A DNA stretch of 64,000 nt, taken from the NCBI RefSeq assembly GCF_000703165.1, contig NZ_JNLQ01000002.1:124001-188000 (forward strand). Direction: 5' to 3'. The position numbers and the translations under genes were made by a program. Numbering within the stretch: the first letter of the stretch is position 1; each line of letters opens with the position of its first letter. The stretch comes from Butyrivibrio sp. AE3004 (GTDB taxonomy: Bacteria; Bacillota; Clostridia; Lachnospirales; Lachnospiraceae). Below, in pieces: positions 63,434 to 64,000 of the stretch. The notes beneath the pieces are model-generated. The model had not been told where the DNA came from and did not search any database. It saw nothing but the letters and a program-made list of their open reading frames with translations.

Positions 63434-64000
63434 ATGAATAGAAGGATAAAAGGCGTTATCTGTAGTTTGTTGTTTGTTGTACTTGTAATTGCTGGTTGTG
63501 GCAAGTCATCAGTTGTGCTTGATTATGGTGATGCAGAATCATTTGAGGCAGCTCTTAATGCGGGAGAAAACCTGGAGGGAAAGACAGTTCGGTTTTATGC
63601 AAGTGAGCTTCATCCTGACTCTGCCATGGGGTATAACATATGGGCTGGCGAACACCTGAATTTCATCTCATCGAGAAACCCAGATATAAAGGAAGGGTCA
63701 ACTGCTGATGTGAAGGTAACAGAAATAACAAGTTCATTAGGTTCATGGTTTATAAAATATGAAAAGATTGATAACGGAACCATAGGCGATAGTACTATAA
63801 CAAGCGCTTCTGCAAATACCGATAAGGGTTCTGTTGAAGAGAATACGAAGACAGATGATAGTTCAGCAGCGGGAGAGACAAACACTAATGTTGCGCAGGC
63901 AACAAAGGATGAGTCATCAAAAGTAAATGTTGAAGAGGAACTGGATAAAATAGAGGCTGTTGACGCTGGAATGGAAGTATTTGATAGTGGCTATGGCGGT
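63434..64000 (+). CDS. Lipoprotein of unknown function (3' end outside window)
   Basis: The first 189 codons are visible and the frame is still open at base 64000. A signal peptide with lipobox (VVLVIAGC near residue 22) marks it as a lipoprotein. A first domain (YGDAESFEAALNAGENLEGK, then YNIWAGEHLNF) is followed by a Ser/Thr/Asp-rich linker. The N-terminal pattern resembles DUF-type lipoproteins in Clostridia. AGAGGGGTG precedes the start. Confidence 0.85.
   Translation, partial: MNRRIKGVICSLLFVVLVIAGCGKSSVVLDYGDAESFEAALNAGENLEGKTVRFYASELHPDSAMGYNIWAGEHLNFISSRNPDIKEGSTADVKVTEITSSLGSWFIKYEKIDNGTIGDSTITSASANTDKGSVEENTKTDDSSAAGETNTNVAQATKDESSKVNVEEELDKIEAVDAGMEVFDSGYGG

Noticed and set aside
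1..64000. rRNA or tRNA genes
   Set aside because: No stretch matched conserved rRNA or tRNA sequence patterns when read on both strands; a dedicated search was not run.

Overview
The window looks like one 64-kb stretch of a low-GC Gram-positive chromosome, most likely a Clostridia/Lachnospiraceae member such as the Butyrivibrio-Pseudobutyrivibrio group. Signs of this are strong AGGAGG-type ribosome binding sites, AT-rich DNA, small DUF6462-type DNA-binding proteins beside a Tn916-like tyrosine integrase, and AlkZ-related, TIGR04076, macro-HTH and SIMPL proteins. The taxonomic call is inference. Almost everything is on the + strand; only a zinc-ribbon membrane protein and a kinase near 61-63 kb are on the - strand. 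I saw no rRNA, tRNA or CRISPR array.

Region 1 (1-10.4 kb) is a restriction block: type I hsdM (cut by the window edge), hsdS, a small unknown gene and hsdR, then mcrB and mcrC, tightly packed and closed by a strong terminator. Region 2 (10.7-17.6 kb) holds a DnaB/KaiC-like RecA-fold ATPase, a large HNH endonuclease, a fusion of an Nmad3-like domain with a UvrD-type helicase and a RecB/AddB-type nuclease, and a protein resembling uracil-DNA glycosylases. This looks like a system that senses or destroys DNA with unusual bases. Region 3 (17.7-28.4 kb) has its own promoter and operator and encodes a divergent HelD-like helicase, a winged-helix-like protein, a 1,854-residue ATPase, a protein ending in a HEPN-type RNxxxH motif and a small unknown protein. 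I do not recognise this gene set as a named defence system.

Region 4 (28.5-30.9 kb) and region 8 (47.7-49.7 kb) are two copies of one cassette: an Lrp/AsnC-like regulator, a free-standing RNA polymerase alpha-CTD-like protein overlapping it by 41 bases, a structured leader, a secreted Cys/His-repeat protein with an acidic Asp/Tyr tail, and a small acidic EF-hand protein. Both are preceded by the same promoter with two tandem operators 21 bp apart. This is the best candidate in the window for an undescribed system. Region 5 (31.3-35.6 kb) is rich in ADP-ribose functions (macro domain, ADP-ribosylglycohydrolase-SseB fusion), with an HNH nuclease and a SIMPL protein. Region 6 (35.7-39.5 kb) is a MerR-controlled run of small membrane proteins.

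Region 7 (39.6-46.0 kb) is a mobile-element remnant: a phage-type regulator, an XRE repressor, an excisionase-like protein, a tyrosine integrase, four tandem excisionase-like paralogues and a ParA gene cut short and joined to the tail of another gene. J-domain and HIRAN proteins lead into cassette 2. Region 9 (49.7-64 kb) is mixed accessory and housekeeping DNA: DUF2314-like and deoxyribosyltransferase-like proteins, an HNH/topoisomerase-zinc-finger protein, a solo UvrD-Tudor protein, a rhodanese lipoprotein, a pRiA4b ORF-3 family protein, a Nudix hydrolase, an AlkZ-related protein with sigma-like and alpha-CTD-like modules, two flavodoxin-fold proteins, a CoiA-like protein, a Ser/Thr kinase divergent from an HTH protein, and a lipoprotein running off the end.
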